The position numbers and the translations under genes were made by a program. A stretch of DNA of 64,000 nucleotides from positions 13,640,001 to 13,704,000 of the forward strand of contig OZ234498.1 in the NCBI GenBank assembly GCA_965153455.1, read 5' to 3'. Of this stretch, positions 24,400 to 37,500 are shown piece by piece (the first letter of the stretch is position 1; the number at the start of each line of letters is the position of its first letter). The stretch comes from Sphagnum compactum. Taxonomy: Eukaryota; Bryophyta; Sphagnopsida; Sphagnales. The notes under the pieces were generated by a model. That model saw only the letters and a list, made by a program, of their open reading frames with translations. It ran no database searches and was not told where the DNA came from.

Positions 24400-25420
24400 T
24401 AAAAAATTTAACATACAATAGTAAAGCCCAAGATTTTTCTTAAACCTTTTATATGATTTGAGATTGGAATGCCTCCCAACCAATGGCAAGAGGTTGTTGA
24501 AGCTTGCAACCATCACCTTAAATCTAACCTTAAAAACATTATAACCTTACCCATTATGCACCCTTGGACCTTTCACTAACCTTCAAACCTTAAGCCCCTA
24601 TAATTGAAAACTGCCCTTGAGTTTCTTTCAAATACACAAAATAATTTTCATTGCTTAAATTTTTAAAATAAAAAAAAATTTCATTCAAATGAAAATCACT
24701 TTAAATTTGACTTCCATTTTGATACCCACCCAACATTGATGGTTACTTAGCAATAAGAGATCATTCACATACATGATCAAAATTAAAAAAACATGTTCAT
24801 GTTCCATAAGAAAATACAAATTAAAGTTAGAATGTGAACATGTGAACCCTTGAAAGATAAGATAATCGTTTAAGAATTTTTGTCATGCATAACAAAATTA
24901 CTTCAATCCATATTAAATCAACTTTTGAAGCTTATGAATTTTGAATTATTTTATTGGTTTTGCAAATCACAAAGGTTGTTTAATGTAAACACATTTTGTG
25001 ATGTCATCATTTAAACAGGCAAATTTGACATCCATGTGAAGAAACATGGCTAGTTTTGTTGAATTACAATTGCAACCATTGTGCGAACAATAGTCCAACC
25101 AACTACATATGCAACAATGTTCAAATAGTCAATGCATTTTTGTTGTTCAAAACCTTTAATAACCTCATATATGCCTCATACTTAATAAGTGTGCCTTTTG
25201 CATCCTTTTTCACTTTGTGTAACCATTCGATCATCATTCTTGAACATTTAGGTGGAAGGTCAACAAGAGTCCAAGTTTGGATTAATTTAATTATTGTCAT
25301 ATCTTAATTCATGGTTTCTCACCAAGCCAAATTTATCATGACTTGAGCAAAAGTATGTGATTCAAAGATGGCTTTCACAATAACCACATAGTCTTTTAAG
25401 CCTTAGATGAAAAGGACCTT
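24400..25420 (-). pseudogene. Decayed Ty1/copia reverse transcriptase
   Basis: Read on the minus strand, the order of copia polymerase landmarks is preserved. TWTLVDLPP lies at about 25,275-25,250, then HKVKKDAKGTLIKYEA (the K-x-K-x-D-x-x-G-x-x-x-x-Y-K-A box), then KGFEQQKCIDYL in another frame. HMDVKFACLN follows near 25,040, a TKCVYIKQPL stretch near 24,980, YGLK at about 24,912-24,900 and the catalytic box as MYVNDLLLL near 24,770 (the family norm is YVDD). The frame is broken by many stops, including ones directly after YGLK and shortly downstream where the family has Gln and Trp. No LTRs, primer-binding site or integrase could be tied to it. It is a relic with no coding function. Confidence 0.82.
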
Positions 25421-28400
25421 ATTTGATTAAATAGTTGAAATTATTGATTTAAAAATCAATCTAAAATGTGAAATTTTATCATTCGTTCTTTAAATCTTTA
25501 AACCATTTCCCGTGTTAATTCATGACAATTGCACATGTAAAGTGGTTTGACAAATGTTGCACAAAAATGGCAGGGATTCATCACCTTCTTCTCATGTGTT
25601 TCATTAGGTATACCCTTCATATTTGTTGGTGTTGAACTTCACACATTCATGTTTCAGAATATGACTATTAATGGGTTTTTTTATGAGTTGTTGATGTTAT
25701 TGTGTCCCTTGCACAAAAATTTTGTTGAGCCTCCTCTTATAAAAATATGATGAACATCTCATCAAATGTTGGGAATTGGGCCATAACACTAAAGTTTTTT
25801 AAAAACAACTTCATAATTTGGTGAAAATGTGTTGACAAGTCATTCCACCTCATCATCAAAAGTAGGTAACTTAATGCCAATCAATTCAAATTAGATGTCC
25901 TAAATTTGGCATAATTATATGATGAGTAATCCTCCATTAGTGAAGCATACTGTTATTTGCTTGTCTTTTAATATTACGTGCGTAACATTGTTAACCATTT
26001 TAAATCGATTTACAATTTACCTCCATGTTATTTGAAGGTTTTGAATACATGTAATCATTGAAAATATTATTTCCTTCATAGATAAAAATTATAGTGGTTA
26101 GCGATTTGATTTTTTTCAAACTCAAACAATTCAAGCTCTATTACAACAATGAAAACAAGGTTGGTTGCAATAAGATTGATGAACTTCCACTAGTTGTTTT
26201 TCACGATCACATTTTCCATTCTAAACTTCCGTGAACTATAGTTAGATTGTCCTTCTAACTTATTGGCATCTAACACTAGATCAGATTGTGACATGTTGGC
26301 TAATAGAAATAAGCATCCCAAGAAAAAAGAAAAAAAAATGGTAAGAAAAAAAGATCAAATGAAAACAAGGCTTGTGAAATGCTTGTGAACATGAAAAATA
26401 TTAATATTAATAGCTTGAGTGAAAAAAATGACTTTAAAAAAAAATGAATACTTAGATTTTTTTGTTAATAATTTGAAAGGTGTAGTTGTGGAACAAAAAA
26501 CTTTTATATAAATATAAAGTTCAATATAATATGCAATATTAGTAACAAACAAACAATGATGTGACCAATCAAAATTTATAGAAAATAAATTAATAAGAAC
26601 ACATAATGTTATGAATAGTTGTATAGTAAGGTTCATAGTAAGGTTCATTCAAGTCTTCTTAGAACAAAGTTTGCACATTAACAAAAGATAAATTGTTGAT
26701 CATAAAACAAAGTTCAAATAAATATCAACGGAATAAGGCTCACAAAAAAACTAAATGAACTATGCAAACATTCAATATAGTAAAGGAATGAAGTAAAGTT
26801 CATGGGCACATTTACTAAAGAAATATCTTTTAGTCAGCTATTGTGTTAGCTTAGTACCACATTGTAATATTGATCAATATTGCTACATACAATTAATTGT
26901 CACATATGTGAGTTCAAGAAAACTTAATGCGTGTTTATATGCACAAAAAAAAAAAGATGTTCGACTTATTTTCATAATATATAACCAACATAACAACTAA
27001 GCTAACAATCTAATACAACTTATACATGCATGTAACAAAATAATTTTGAACAAATATGTAACATTAACAATAATAGATTCTTAATCAAGCTCAAGTGTTA
27101 ATTCATGAAATTTTTATTGAATAACTATGTGAAAACTTTTTGAGTTTCATCAAAAGCAAGTATTTATATACTAACTTGAAGAGAATGGTGTTTGCATGAT
27201 ATGGTGGACACAAAAGGAATCAAAACTAGATGTACATAAATTATTAAAAGTATTGCAACTTAAAATTCATATATTTTGAAATTTTATAGAACTGATGTTT
27301 AAATGAATTGGGTTTTTAAATTAAAATAAGATTTAAAAATCATGAATATCAAATCACCTCATTTATTTTCTTTGAATAAATGCACACTAATCACATTATA
27401 AAACTTATTAAAACACCTTATTTGATAGTAATATACCATTTTTTACTAAATCAAAAACTCTATTTCAATTTTGTGGATTAAAAAAATCACTTTGACCAAT
27501 TACAATTTGATTAAAAATACGATTCCCAATTATTATTTTCTGCAAAAAAAATGAATTTATATCACCTAAATGTATTTTTGAAGGTTAAATGTGTCAATGT
27601 TACATTATGAAAAATAACATGTAAGTAGATTATGTCAAAAGTTTGTAAAAGATAATTTATTATGTTTAAATAGTTATATGTGAAATTTTTCATTGAAAAT
27701 TTCCAACTAAAGGTTGAATTTTGCAATCCTTTTGTTGAATGTTTTAATTTTTAATAAAACTTATTTTACAAAAAAAATTCCAATTGGAATTTTATTTTTT
27801 TAATATAAAATTCACAATAATTTAATTGAATAAAATGGAAATCACCATTAATTTCACATTTTTTCATCATGAAACATTTCCAATTATGTAGTGCAACACA
27901 TCCATTTTTTTATGCAATGAAAACTTCAACAATATAGTAGGATTTTGTGTACACTATAATGTGCAACCACCCAAAAACCCAATTAATTGGCAAATCTTTA
28001 CACATCAACTTGCAACATCAAATACTGTGGGTGTGTTTATAACATCACAAAAATAATCTTACAAACTAACCAATTAATTATTGTACAAAAATTGCATTGA
28101 CATAATTTACAATAACAACACTTGTTTCCATTCTTGAAAAAATAACAAAATGGATGTGAATGTGACAATACATATATGATAAGTTTAAAATACAAGTCCA
28201 TAAATTGCAATTAATTTTTATTTTCTTACAACACCATATTATATTTTGACCTGAAAGCATGTAAAGAATTAAAAGATATAAATTACATCCAACACAATAA
28301 TTCTACAAACAACCATAATTGGTTATGATCAAAACCATATCAAACACAAAAAACCAAAAGCCAAATCAATGCAACAAAAATATTTCATTAAACCTACGGT

Positions 28401-31400
28401 TTCATGATTACAAACTACCTTTTGAAATCAAGTACGATCCACAACCTACAAACCGTAAAAAAAAATCAAGAGAATTTTTTCTAAACAAAAATATTTTAAA
28501 TATATTTTTACATGCAACAAAATCAAACACTCAAGTGAATTAAATCAGAAATTTTTATTTTTTTTTCATAATAAATAAGTAAATAAATTTACTTAAAATC
28601 AACAAGAAATTTTAAAGAAAATTATATGAATTATAACATGTTTGAACTAAAACTACCAAATGGCATAATAAAATAATATAAATGACTAGAAATATAAATG
28701 AAAATAAAACCCTTATGATTTGTTTTTAATTCTCAAAAATTAAAATATAGCTTGACAAAAGAAAAATAATTGATTCCAAAAAATCAAGGTGCACCTCCCA
28801 TCCACATTAGGACCATTAATCAATTTTTTTTTAAAAAACCCATTTCTACCCTTTTGAGTCATGTAAAAGATAACCAAGTTTTTTTTAATGTACTAATTGA
28901 ACCTTCCTTAGGCTGAATTTTTCATTATACCTTCTAAAAGGCCTCGTACAGTTTATCAATGAAGTCTTTGAAATTTTGAACGGTATAATTATTTTTTTCA
29001 TTTTTTTTTACTTTTTTTAATGTTCCTTTTTTTCATTATTTTCTTTATCATTCCCTTCCCTTTGAGTTTCTTTTTATTTTTTTATTGTTATCTCTACCCT
29101 GAATTGGAAAACCCTAATTTTAATTTTTTGTCGTATTGAATTTGAAATTGAACAATTACACTTCATAATCAATGTTGAGAAAACCAACAATGATAGAAAC
29201 TATAACACACAAAAGTCAAAAATCAACATAAATTAACTAAAAAAAAACCCAACTATGAATGTGCCATGCCAACAACTATAACAATGACTATATTAACTAT
29301 GAATTTGCAAAAATGTATGAACTATGAATCTTTTTTAAAATGAATACATGCTAACTACGAATCTTTAATATGTGAAAGTGTCAACAATGAATATGTAAAT
29401 GTATCAATTAAATCAAAAGCTCCCAAAAAAAAATCTAAATCTATAAATTTATGTCAAGTATGAATTACAAATGTAATGTATGATGGAAGCCTTGAATCAT
29501 CAAAACAAAATCGCATCATTTTGTGTTGCATCTACCACCAAACTAGGAATGACTTTGAATCAACAACAAAACTAATTGTTATTGGGTAGTTTTGAATATG
29601 GTTGAAAATAATTCCAGTGATGTAAGAACTTGTTTATATGGGGTTTTTTTCAAAAAGTTTCGAATGTCATGACCATTCTAGTCATATGGTTGTCCTTGGA
29701 CCATTTCAAAAATAATTAAAAAATAACTACCTCATTTTCAAGCCTAACTACTTCATAACTTCTTTCTTTATAACCACTTCCTTTTCCTATTAATTCCCAC
29801 CTTTCCTAATAACTACCTCCATTCTAACTACCTCACTTTTTTTTCCTATCCACCAACATGGATATAAAAAAGCAAATTAACATGTGTCTTTTCATGTCCA
29901 TGAAATGTATATAATTTAAGTTAAATTTGACATTGACATAAATATATGAAAACATAAGAAAAAATTAAAATAGTTGATCTTCACTAGTATGCGCAACAAC
30001 ATGGAGCTCAAATTATTATTGGGTAGTTTTGAAGATGGTTGAAAACATGCCCAAATGTTGTGTTGATGTGGAAAACTTCTATTGGTTGTTGACCATGAAG
30101 GGATTATAGCCATTGTTTGTGCCTAGGAAATTCAACATGAAACATTTGATTCACAAAATTGTCATCACCATAAACATCACTTACACCATAGTATTCTTTT
30201 GAGTAACATTATCAACACCAAAAACTTTTTACACTAGGGCATAATCATTTCTATCAACTTCTATAAAGAGAACAATTCAAGATTATAAGTAAAATCCCCC
30301 CATACCACATTACAATACAAATATGTCCAAAAAAATGGATCAATTTTATCAATATAATCTTAATTTATTACAATCTTAGATCTTTGGAAGCAAGAAAATG
30401 AATTTGAAATATAAGAACAACTTTAAACATTGGGGTAGAAACATTTGCAATAACACCACCAACAAATTGTTTTTGAACAAAACCAACATTGACAACAAGA
30501 TCCTTCTTAACAACACCATCAACATTCACATGAACATTTTTAGCAAAACCATCTTCCACATTAAGAAAAATAATCAAATTAACAAAACCATGTTCAATTT
30601 CATCTTCAACATGGATTTCTTGTAAAAAACAAAAATATTAAAAACATTAAAAAAAAACTTTAAGAAAGCATAAACACTATAATTAGAAAAAATTCTCACA
30701 AAAAACATAACACCATCAACAATAACAATATCGAATTCCTACATTAAAAAAAGTATCCAATTTAGTGCAACAAAAATTCTAAAAAACACAAATAAAACAA
30801 CAAACAAAACTTACATTTGTCTTCTTAAATATCTATTTTCCTTGTTGAAAACTTCATCATAACAAAGGAGATGAATGCCTTTCAATTCACCTACTATTGG
30901 CAATACATTATAGAAATTTATTTCACAAGTGTTTATTGATTTGATTGTATTTGCAACCCACAATTGAAAAACAAAAATGAAAACACAAGAATTGAAAAAC
31001 AAAAGCAAATGAATGAAACAAAAAAAGGAATATATATATTCAAATACAAAACCATAATTAGGAAAATTAAAATTAAAAAATGGAAGAACTAAATTCCCAT
31101 ATGAAATTGGGTTTCAATGACCTGTCACCTTTGTCCTATATTCGCATGGAACAAAAACCAATTTCATTCATATAATCCCATCCCTCTTCTAATCTTTCAT
31201 GGACAATATTTTCTTTCAAGGAAGGAATGTTAAGTGTCAAAATTATCAACAATCAATTAAAGTTGGTTGTGACCAACAAGAAAATAAAATAAAACTTCAT
31301 CACTTCTTTTTTCACTTAGGACAAGGGTGTAAGAAAAAAAGGTGAGAACATAGCTCATGATTAGGCTAGAAAATATGGCATTTATAATCAAGTTCTTTGA

Positions 31401-32174
31401 AAATGGAAATTACACCATCCATAGGGCAATCAACAACAAATGTATGTAAATCAAAAGTACATTTTGTAACATTAATATGTCAATTTTTATAAATTTTTGG
31501 GCGAAACCTCAAAACCACCCTAGTAGGCAAAGAAACCAACAAAAATTCTTTAAAATCAACCTTTTGAATTCCAAATGTTCCATGATTAAAAATACTATCA
31601 TAATTTTATTTTATTTTTAAATTAAATTAAATCTAAATAGAACATGGACTAATATATTAATTGAAACATCTTTTGTTTTTCTTGAATAGAAAGAACACCC
31701 AACTTCTTGATAGATTTCTTTTAAAGCTTGGAACATTAAATGCTCACAATCCAACTTCCTCATTGGAAACCTTGATTTAATAATATCTTGCATTGGTAAG
31801 ACTATTAAATGGAAATGTAGGAACAATACATGATTTGAAATAGAACGGTAAAAACTCCCATCTTTTTTGCAACTTGAAAAAAAACAGTGGGCAACATATC
31901 AACAAGTCCCTCCCATTACAATATATTTATTCTAAGATAGATCTACAATAGAGTTTTTTGTGTGTCATACCCTCAATATTTTTGTCATTCATCAAATGTG
32001 TTTTTAGCCCATACCTCCATGTGTTTGTTGGTTATATGATTGCTTTTGTTCACATTATTTGTTTAAAAAAAGCAAGACTTCAAAAATGCCTCATTAGGGG
32101 CAAATTCATCATTAATAACAAAAAATGCATTACAATGAATTACAACAAGAGAATTGGGACAAAGTGCTTAATCC
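25421..32174. other. AT-rich spacer, no gene seen
   Basis: Part of 25,421-26,700 may be the upstream pol or gag region of the copia relic, but no motif is readable. Elsewhere there are only short, low-complexity frames. Irregular repeats of AACTATGAAT occur at about 29,250-29,370. A segment containing ATTGGGTAGTTTTGAA, followed by ATGGTTGAAAA, occurs near 29,580 and 30,018. Confidence 0.55.
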
Positions 32175-32268
32175 CACTAGAAGAAAAAATGTTGTTTGCA
32201 AAAAATGGTTGCAAACAATAGTTTTTAGTTGCAAAAATTGATTGCAAATGACATTTTTTCTTTTAGTG
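32175..32268. mobile_element. CACTA-type miniature element (MITE)
   Basis: A 94-bp unit starts CACTAGAAGAAAAAATG and ends CATTTTTTCTTTTAGTG, so the two ends are near-perfect terminal inverted repeats with the CACTA terminus typical of plant En/Spm elements (commonly CACTACAAGAAA). Inside, TTGTTTGCAA, GGTTGCAAACAA and GATTGCAAATGA make a further palindromic fold. The 3-bp flanks are TCC and TCT, a 2/3 match to the expected 3-bp target duplication. It has no coding capacity and would be mobilised in trans. Confidence 0.7.
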
Positions 32269-33575
32269 TCTTTAGAACCATTCGTTGAAGCAAGGACATC
32301 AAAGTCTTCAACCTCCATATAAATCAAAGAGTTGTAAAAGTTTGAAAAATATGCATCCATAACATCATTTGCTATAAAAATAAACTCAAGAGGTTGCAAG
32401 TAAAATTTATAATCAATTATCAATCCACAAAAGATCACCACTTAAACTACTAACAACAAAAGGTGTAAAAACCAAAGGCTTTAGAAGTATAAGGTGAAAA
32501 TTGTGCAAGAACACTTGAACTATAAGCTTCAATATCAAGAAGTTGGCTAAATTAATTAGTTGTTAATTATAAAAAGCCTTCAAAAAAGTCTTCGCTAACA
32601 AAATTTTCAAAACTTTCATTACAAAGCTTCTTTGAAGTTGGCTATCATGACAATGGAACATTGAAAAATAAGAAATATAACAAAAAAAGGAAAAAGACTA
32701 AAAAAAATGTTATATAGCAAAAAGAAAAAATCAAATAAACTTTAGAAGTCAAACAACTTAAATAACATCCCCACAAAATTTGAAAAGGAAATGCCTCTTT
32801 TATAAATGAAAAAATCCAAAAATCAACATAAAAACCATCATTGAAACATGCACACAAAAAACCAAAAAAGGAAACCAATGACAACCAATTCAAAACATAG
32901 AAAATAAGAATATGATGCCAAAAGCAAATGTGCTACAAAAGAAATTGTGTTTTGACAAATAGCTCGCACAAAATATGACATGAGAAATTGAAACATGTAA
33001 GTTGAACAATGCAAAAAAAATTAGAATCAAGGCCATAAGAAATTGAAAGTGAAAAACAAAGGATCAATGATAATTATTTCATAACACAAAAAGAAATGAC
33101 AAAAGAAGGAAATAATATTATGCCAAAAAAGTGACATTGTTCATGCAAAACACTTGTAGAATAAGCAAAATCAAAAACAATGAAAAATAATCAGAAGGAA
33201 AAAAAAGAAGTGAAGAGTACTTGATGATGAAGTTGCATTGTGGGCACCTACACACATGAACTTCAATAGAAGGAGAGGATAATAATGAAAAATAGATGCA
33301 TTACAACAAAATTGCATTTCAACAAAAAGTTTACACAAAGCAAGAAGACGTGAAAACATGTAGCTTGCACAAAGCAAAAAGACAATAAAAACTTCAAAAT
33401 GAATGCTTTAAGAAAAAATTGTAAACAGAAAATGACAAAAAAATTGAGTGCAAATGAATGAGCACTGCAAAGACCTAAGAAAAAACCCAATGAAAGCTTT
33501 AAAAATGAACATTTCCAAAAAAACATGCATCGAAAATAATGTAGACCCTAAACCCTCAAACTCCAAAAGGTATAT
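32269..33575. other. AT-rich spacer left of the hAT insertion
   Basis: No gene recognised. Repeats of the type AAGCAAAAAGAC and GCACAAAGCAA occur at about 33,330-33,380. A short telomere-like run CCCTAAACCCT lies at 33,546-33,556, some 20 bp from the target site of the hAT element. Confidence 0.55.
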
Positions 33576-33583
33576 ATGGAGAC
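33576..33583. repeat. Target-site duplication, left copy
   Basis: ATGGAGAC directly abuts the left end of the hAT element. It is identical to 33,576's counterpart at 37,520-37,527. Eight bases is the characteristic hAT duplication length. Confidence 0.95.
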
Positions 33584-33602
33584 CAGGGTTCTTCTGGTTC
33601 TG
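33584..33602 (+). repeat. hAT left terminal inverted repeat
   Basis: Reads CAGGGTTCTTCTGGTTCTG. The first nine bases are identical to the inverted right end, and 14 of the first 19 positions match. Confidence 0.9.
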
Positions 33603-34037
33603 AGATTTGGTTCAGGGATTTCCGAAGCTTGTCAAGAAAGGGTTCCGGAGTCCCTCCGGACAGAGTGGGCGTTCTTGGGGCTTTTCTGTCCGGGTCCCCC
33701 GGAAACGGGCCAGATCTTGTCCGGGTGCATGCAAAAAAAATTTGTGTGCGCCGCACTCTGTTATGACGCGTGGAGCACAATGATTCATACAGAATGGGGA
33801 TCTAAGCCTTCATTGTTGCAGTACTATCGGCTTGACATTGCCAGATCACACTCACCACATCCAGAACACAAAGCTGCATTGCATCAAGAAGTCATTTATT
33901 CAACAGCACACTGCTTGAAGACATCTGGAAATGCATGTGTGCATACCAAGGATGGTCAGTCACAGCCCAGCTTTCATCACACTCAAAGTCAATGTCCAAT
34001 GGTCAATGTCACAAGGTGCTGTGCATCACCAAGACAC

Positions 34038-37000
34038 CTACTTGGCATGCAAATTTCTCAGCAACTGAGACACATTTGACAGCTGCTCCACTGGCTTCTC
34101 TGCCTCCTTGGCCAGAAAATCCAGCTCCTTCCTCTGCACACCTACCATCTCAGCATCTCCCCAGCACTCAGACTCATTCGATGATGAGCACACACTGCCT
34201 TCCTCATCAAACCCATCATCTTCCAGCCCATCATCAAAGCTAGGCACCTGATTGGCGGGCTCCTTGCTCATTGCTGCAAACAGCTTGCTGACCAGAAGCT
34301 CGCCAACAGGCCTGCTGTGAAACTCCTTGGCTGCAGCATAATCAAAGGACTCGACACTGCCAGCCAGAATGCTCACACGCATCAATGAATCGACCGTGAC
34401 CACACGCAGCCGATTGGTGAGCCGATGCTTGATCACTCGGTGCTCACTGAAACCACGCTCAACACACGCCGTTTCAACCGGCACACAGAACATGGCCTTC
34501 GCAAAGGGCAACATGTGAGGCAGCTCCAAACGATGCTCCTTCTTTATGCAGGCCCACACATCCTGATTGCTCAGCCCTGGCGCAACTGCATAATCTGCCA
34601 ACCATCGCTTCATCTTCTTGAACTCATGCTGAAGCGCAATGAAACGTTGCTCACAGCCCACAGACTCGGTATCAAACCACCTATGCTTATCCGCAGGCTG
34701 GCTGAAATGCTTGAGGATCATCATGAACTCATCCTCGCCATACTCTGCAATCTCCTTTGCTGACTTGCCCCTGTACGATGCAACATCAAAGATCGCACTG
34801 CTGTCCAGCAGATCCCCCTCAGGAAAGCGATCCTCCAGCCCCGACACAATTGACTGCACCATTGAGGCCGCAAAGTCGGCCAGATTTTGCTCGTTCAGCT
34901 CCCCCGTCAGCACCACTTTCTCAGTGAACTTGCCACCTCCATCGCGGTAGTGGATGGCATTGCTAACTTTGCCCAGGTTCACCTATAGCACACAAGAAAT
35001 AGGCAAGTAGAATTAGTACAGGGCAAGCCTTGGCGTTCTGCAATATACAGCAGAAACAGGTGCATGCATAGCATTGGAGACGACAAGATTTGGTGTCATA
35101 TGTACTGCAACACAGCAAAACATGCGCAAGTCACATGTATGGTCAAGAAGTCAAACTATGCTGGGTAACTGACAGGCTGCACAATGACTGCTTGCATCAA
35201 GTTTCATGACACCACACGAACCCTCATGTGCCGTTTGCTTACCTTGAAGTTGTCATAGTGCTGCCCTGACAGCAGCTCCGCCTCAATGAAGTCGGTCTGC
35301 AGCTCCACCGCCACCTGCTGTGTCGCCTTGCGCACATGGTGCGGCAGCAGGTATGACGTGTGCTGAAACTTCTTGCTCAAAACATCAAGCAGCAGCATGA
35401 TGTCTCGCAACAAGTTCAGTTTCGCTGCTGCTTGCACGTCGCGCAGCTCCTCAAGTGCTGCCGCCCCAGCCGGCCAAGGCTGTTTGGAGTTGCGCTTGCG
35501 GGTGGCACGTCCCAAGAAGATGATGAGCTCCGCTAGGTTGTTGGTCAGCACCACCACGCACTGCAGCCGGCTGAACCAGCGTGTGGCGTTGAAGATGGGG
35601 AATCTGAGCTGGGTGATGCCGTAACCCTGTGCAAAAGCCTCCCACTGTGACTGTCGCTTGCTGCTGTGGTTGAAGAGATTGTGCACCTGTCGCAGCTCGG
35701 AGTCCACTGCCTGCAGCTCCGGGCTGCTCTTTGCAGTGTCGGTCATGACGAGCGCGGTGCGGTGCGCTACACAGCGTACCGCAACAATGCGCGGGTTGAC
35801 TGCCTTCAGCCGTGCAGCTACTCCCGACTTCACGCCCGCCATTGTTGCTGCCCCATCGCTGCAGAACCCTGCCATGCGCTGCACGTCCAACCCCAATGCT
35901 GTCATGACCCCTAACAGAACGGCTATGATGGCATCAGCTGTAGTGGCCAACAGCTTCACGCAGGTCAGGTACTCAGTTGTAGCAACAAGCGTGTCGGGAT
36001 GCAGGTATCTGACGTAGATGAGCAGGTGATCCTCCGTGGACACGTCTGTGCTACTGTCAATGAGCAGTGCAAAGCTGGAGCTGGCCTTGATCCGCTCGAC
36101 CTGCTTCTGTAACAGCACCTCGCTGCAGCTGAAGAGCGTTGACCAAAAGTACCTGCAGATAGTACATAGGTCAAGGGAGAGGACATCATACACGGACTGA
36201 AGTGGACAGGAGATGGGCATGTGTTGGCAACAATGCACTGATTGCTGACGACTACAAGTGCAATGCTCAGGCAGGACAACTGCTTTATTATTCATGATCT
36301 TTGCAACATGCATTACGCAGTCGCAAAGATGAGTTTTCAAAGCAAGGGATACCTGCCAACCTCGGATGCCCTGTGCAAGCACTGCATCATGAACATACCT
36401 GCTATGGTTGTACTTGTGCGCGATCTGATCCACGCCCAGAAACTTCTCCAATGCCAGCAGTGGTGCAAACTTGCTGATTGGAAGCTGCTCCTTGATGCAT
36501 GTTAGAGCTGTGGCCATCAGGCACTGTGTAGCTGTCTTGGCTGCAACGATGCCTGTGGTGCGAACGACGTCAAACGCCCGCTTGAGAGGGTTGGCCTTGG
36601 CTGTGACTGTTGCTTTGTGCGTGAGAGAGGTGGTGTGAGTGAGAAGATCGTTGCCATCCCACACAACGGCCCCGCACGACCTGCTGAATTGACATTTGTC
36701 GAGCTGATACTTGAGACAGAGGGTGCAGCAGCCAGTCACACTGCCGTTCTCAAGCTGCTTCTTGAACTGCCACCATGAGTAATCAATGGGGAACTTATTG
36801 AGCTGCTTAGCAGTCACAGGGGGCCTGCCCTGCCTCTTGGGCTCAGCAGGGCTATCAGTAACAGGCAGGTTGCTGGCGCCTGCAGAAGCTGCTGCAGCTG
36901 AGGTGCTGGCCTCCCCATTTAGACTGGCAGCAGCATTAGATGCTGGCCTGCGGCTGACAACAGCTCGTGAAGTTGAAGCAGGAGCGGACGCAGGGGCTGA

Positions 37001-37297
37001 CGCAGGGGCTGAGCCTGAGGCTGGTGCTGAAGCTGATGCAGCTGCTGCAGGAGCAATGGCGGTGGCAGATGTGTTGCGAGAGCTTGCAGCAGCTGTAATC
37101 AGAACTGGTGCTGCATGCTGCTTGGGCTGATCTGCTGAGGGTTTAGACTTCCACCAGGCTGTACGTGCTACTTTGGTTGGGGGTTCCAGGGGCTCAACTA
37201 GCTCAACAGCCTCAATGGGGGCATTGGTGCTGGAGGGGCTGGGGGGTTTGACTGGGGAAGCAGTCAAGTCTGTAGGAGCTGGAGCCTCAGAGTTCAT
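34038..37297 (-). CDS. hAT transposase (BED finger, DDE, hATC), two introns
   Basis: Exons (minus) are 37,297-36,399, 36,152-35,243 and 34,982-34,038. Introns are 246 and 260 nt with AG|GTATGT...CTGCAG|G and AAG|GTAAGC...CTATAG|G borders. The joined frame is 2754 nt, or 917 residues with no stop. An Ala/Ser/Pro-rich N-terminus (about 1-150) precedes a BED-type zinc finger (about 165-225, with CCTLC and HTTSLTH). RNase-H-fold motifs follow: LIDSSTD (Asp about 332), CSDGAATM (Asp about 399), CVAHR (about 427), ATRWF (about 490) and the C-terminal hATC region with VERGFSEHR (Glu about 778). These give the expected D-D-E. An acidic tail follows. The closest style I know is the KIAA1586/ZNF862-like hAT group. 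It would cut and paste the element in the nucleus. The first intron is a multiple of three and has no stop, so its retention would add 82 residues. Confidence 0.93.
36153..36398 (-). other. Transposase intron 1, stop-free and a multiple of three
   Basis: 246 nt with donor GTATGT and acceptor CTGCAG. Reading through it keeps the transposase frame open. The inserted 82 residues are Cys/His-rich and unlike transposase sequence, and splicing them out restores the normal spacing between LALEKFLG and the LIDSSTD motif. This supports a true intron. Confidence 0.8.
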
Positions 37298-37500
37298 GTT
37301 GCACTTCCCGAATACAGCAAAGAAGGTGCCTCAAAATCGTCCGGGGTACCCGGATTGGGCGGGAAAATGCAGCAAGCTTATCCCGGAGCTTATCCCGGAG
37401 CTCGGGCCTTCGGCCCTCGCTCATTTGTCCGGCCACCCCGTTCCTGGCGCTGCGCGCCAATCCAGGGAAATTCGGCATTTTTGCATCCCGTACGGGATTC

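Noticed and set aside
33546-33556. CCCTAAACCCT as an interstitial telomere
   Set aside because: Only about one and a half plant telomere units; too short to mean more than chance.
33576-34079. 167-residue plus-strand frame at the left hAT end
   Set aside because: It crosses the target duplication, the inverted repeat and the 3' non-coding part of the element, so it cannot be a host gene and has no motif.
36786-37130. 114-residue Ala/Glu-rich plus-strand frame
   Set aside because: Antisense of the Ala/Ser/Pro-rich N-terminus of the transposase; low complexity only.
35204-37297. Transposase as a 697-residue unspliced protein
   Set aside because: The unspliced frame contains an 82-residue insert bounded by ideal splice sites and lacks the C-terminal hATC domain. 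Splicing at the three-exon model restores a complete hAT protein.
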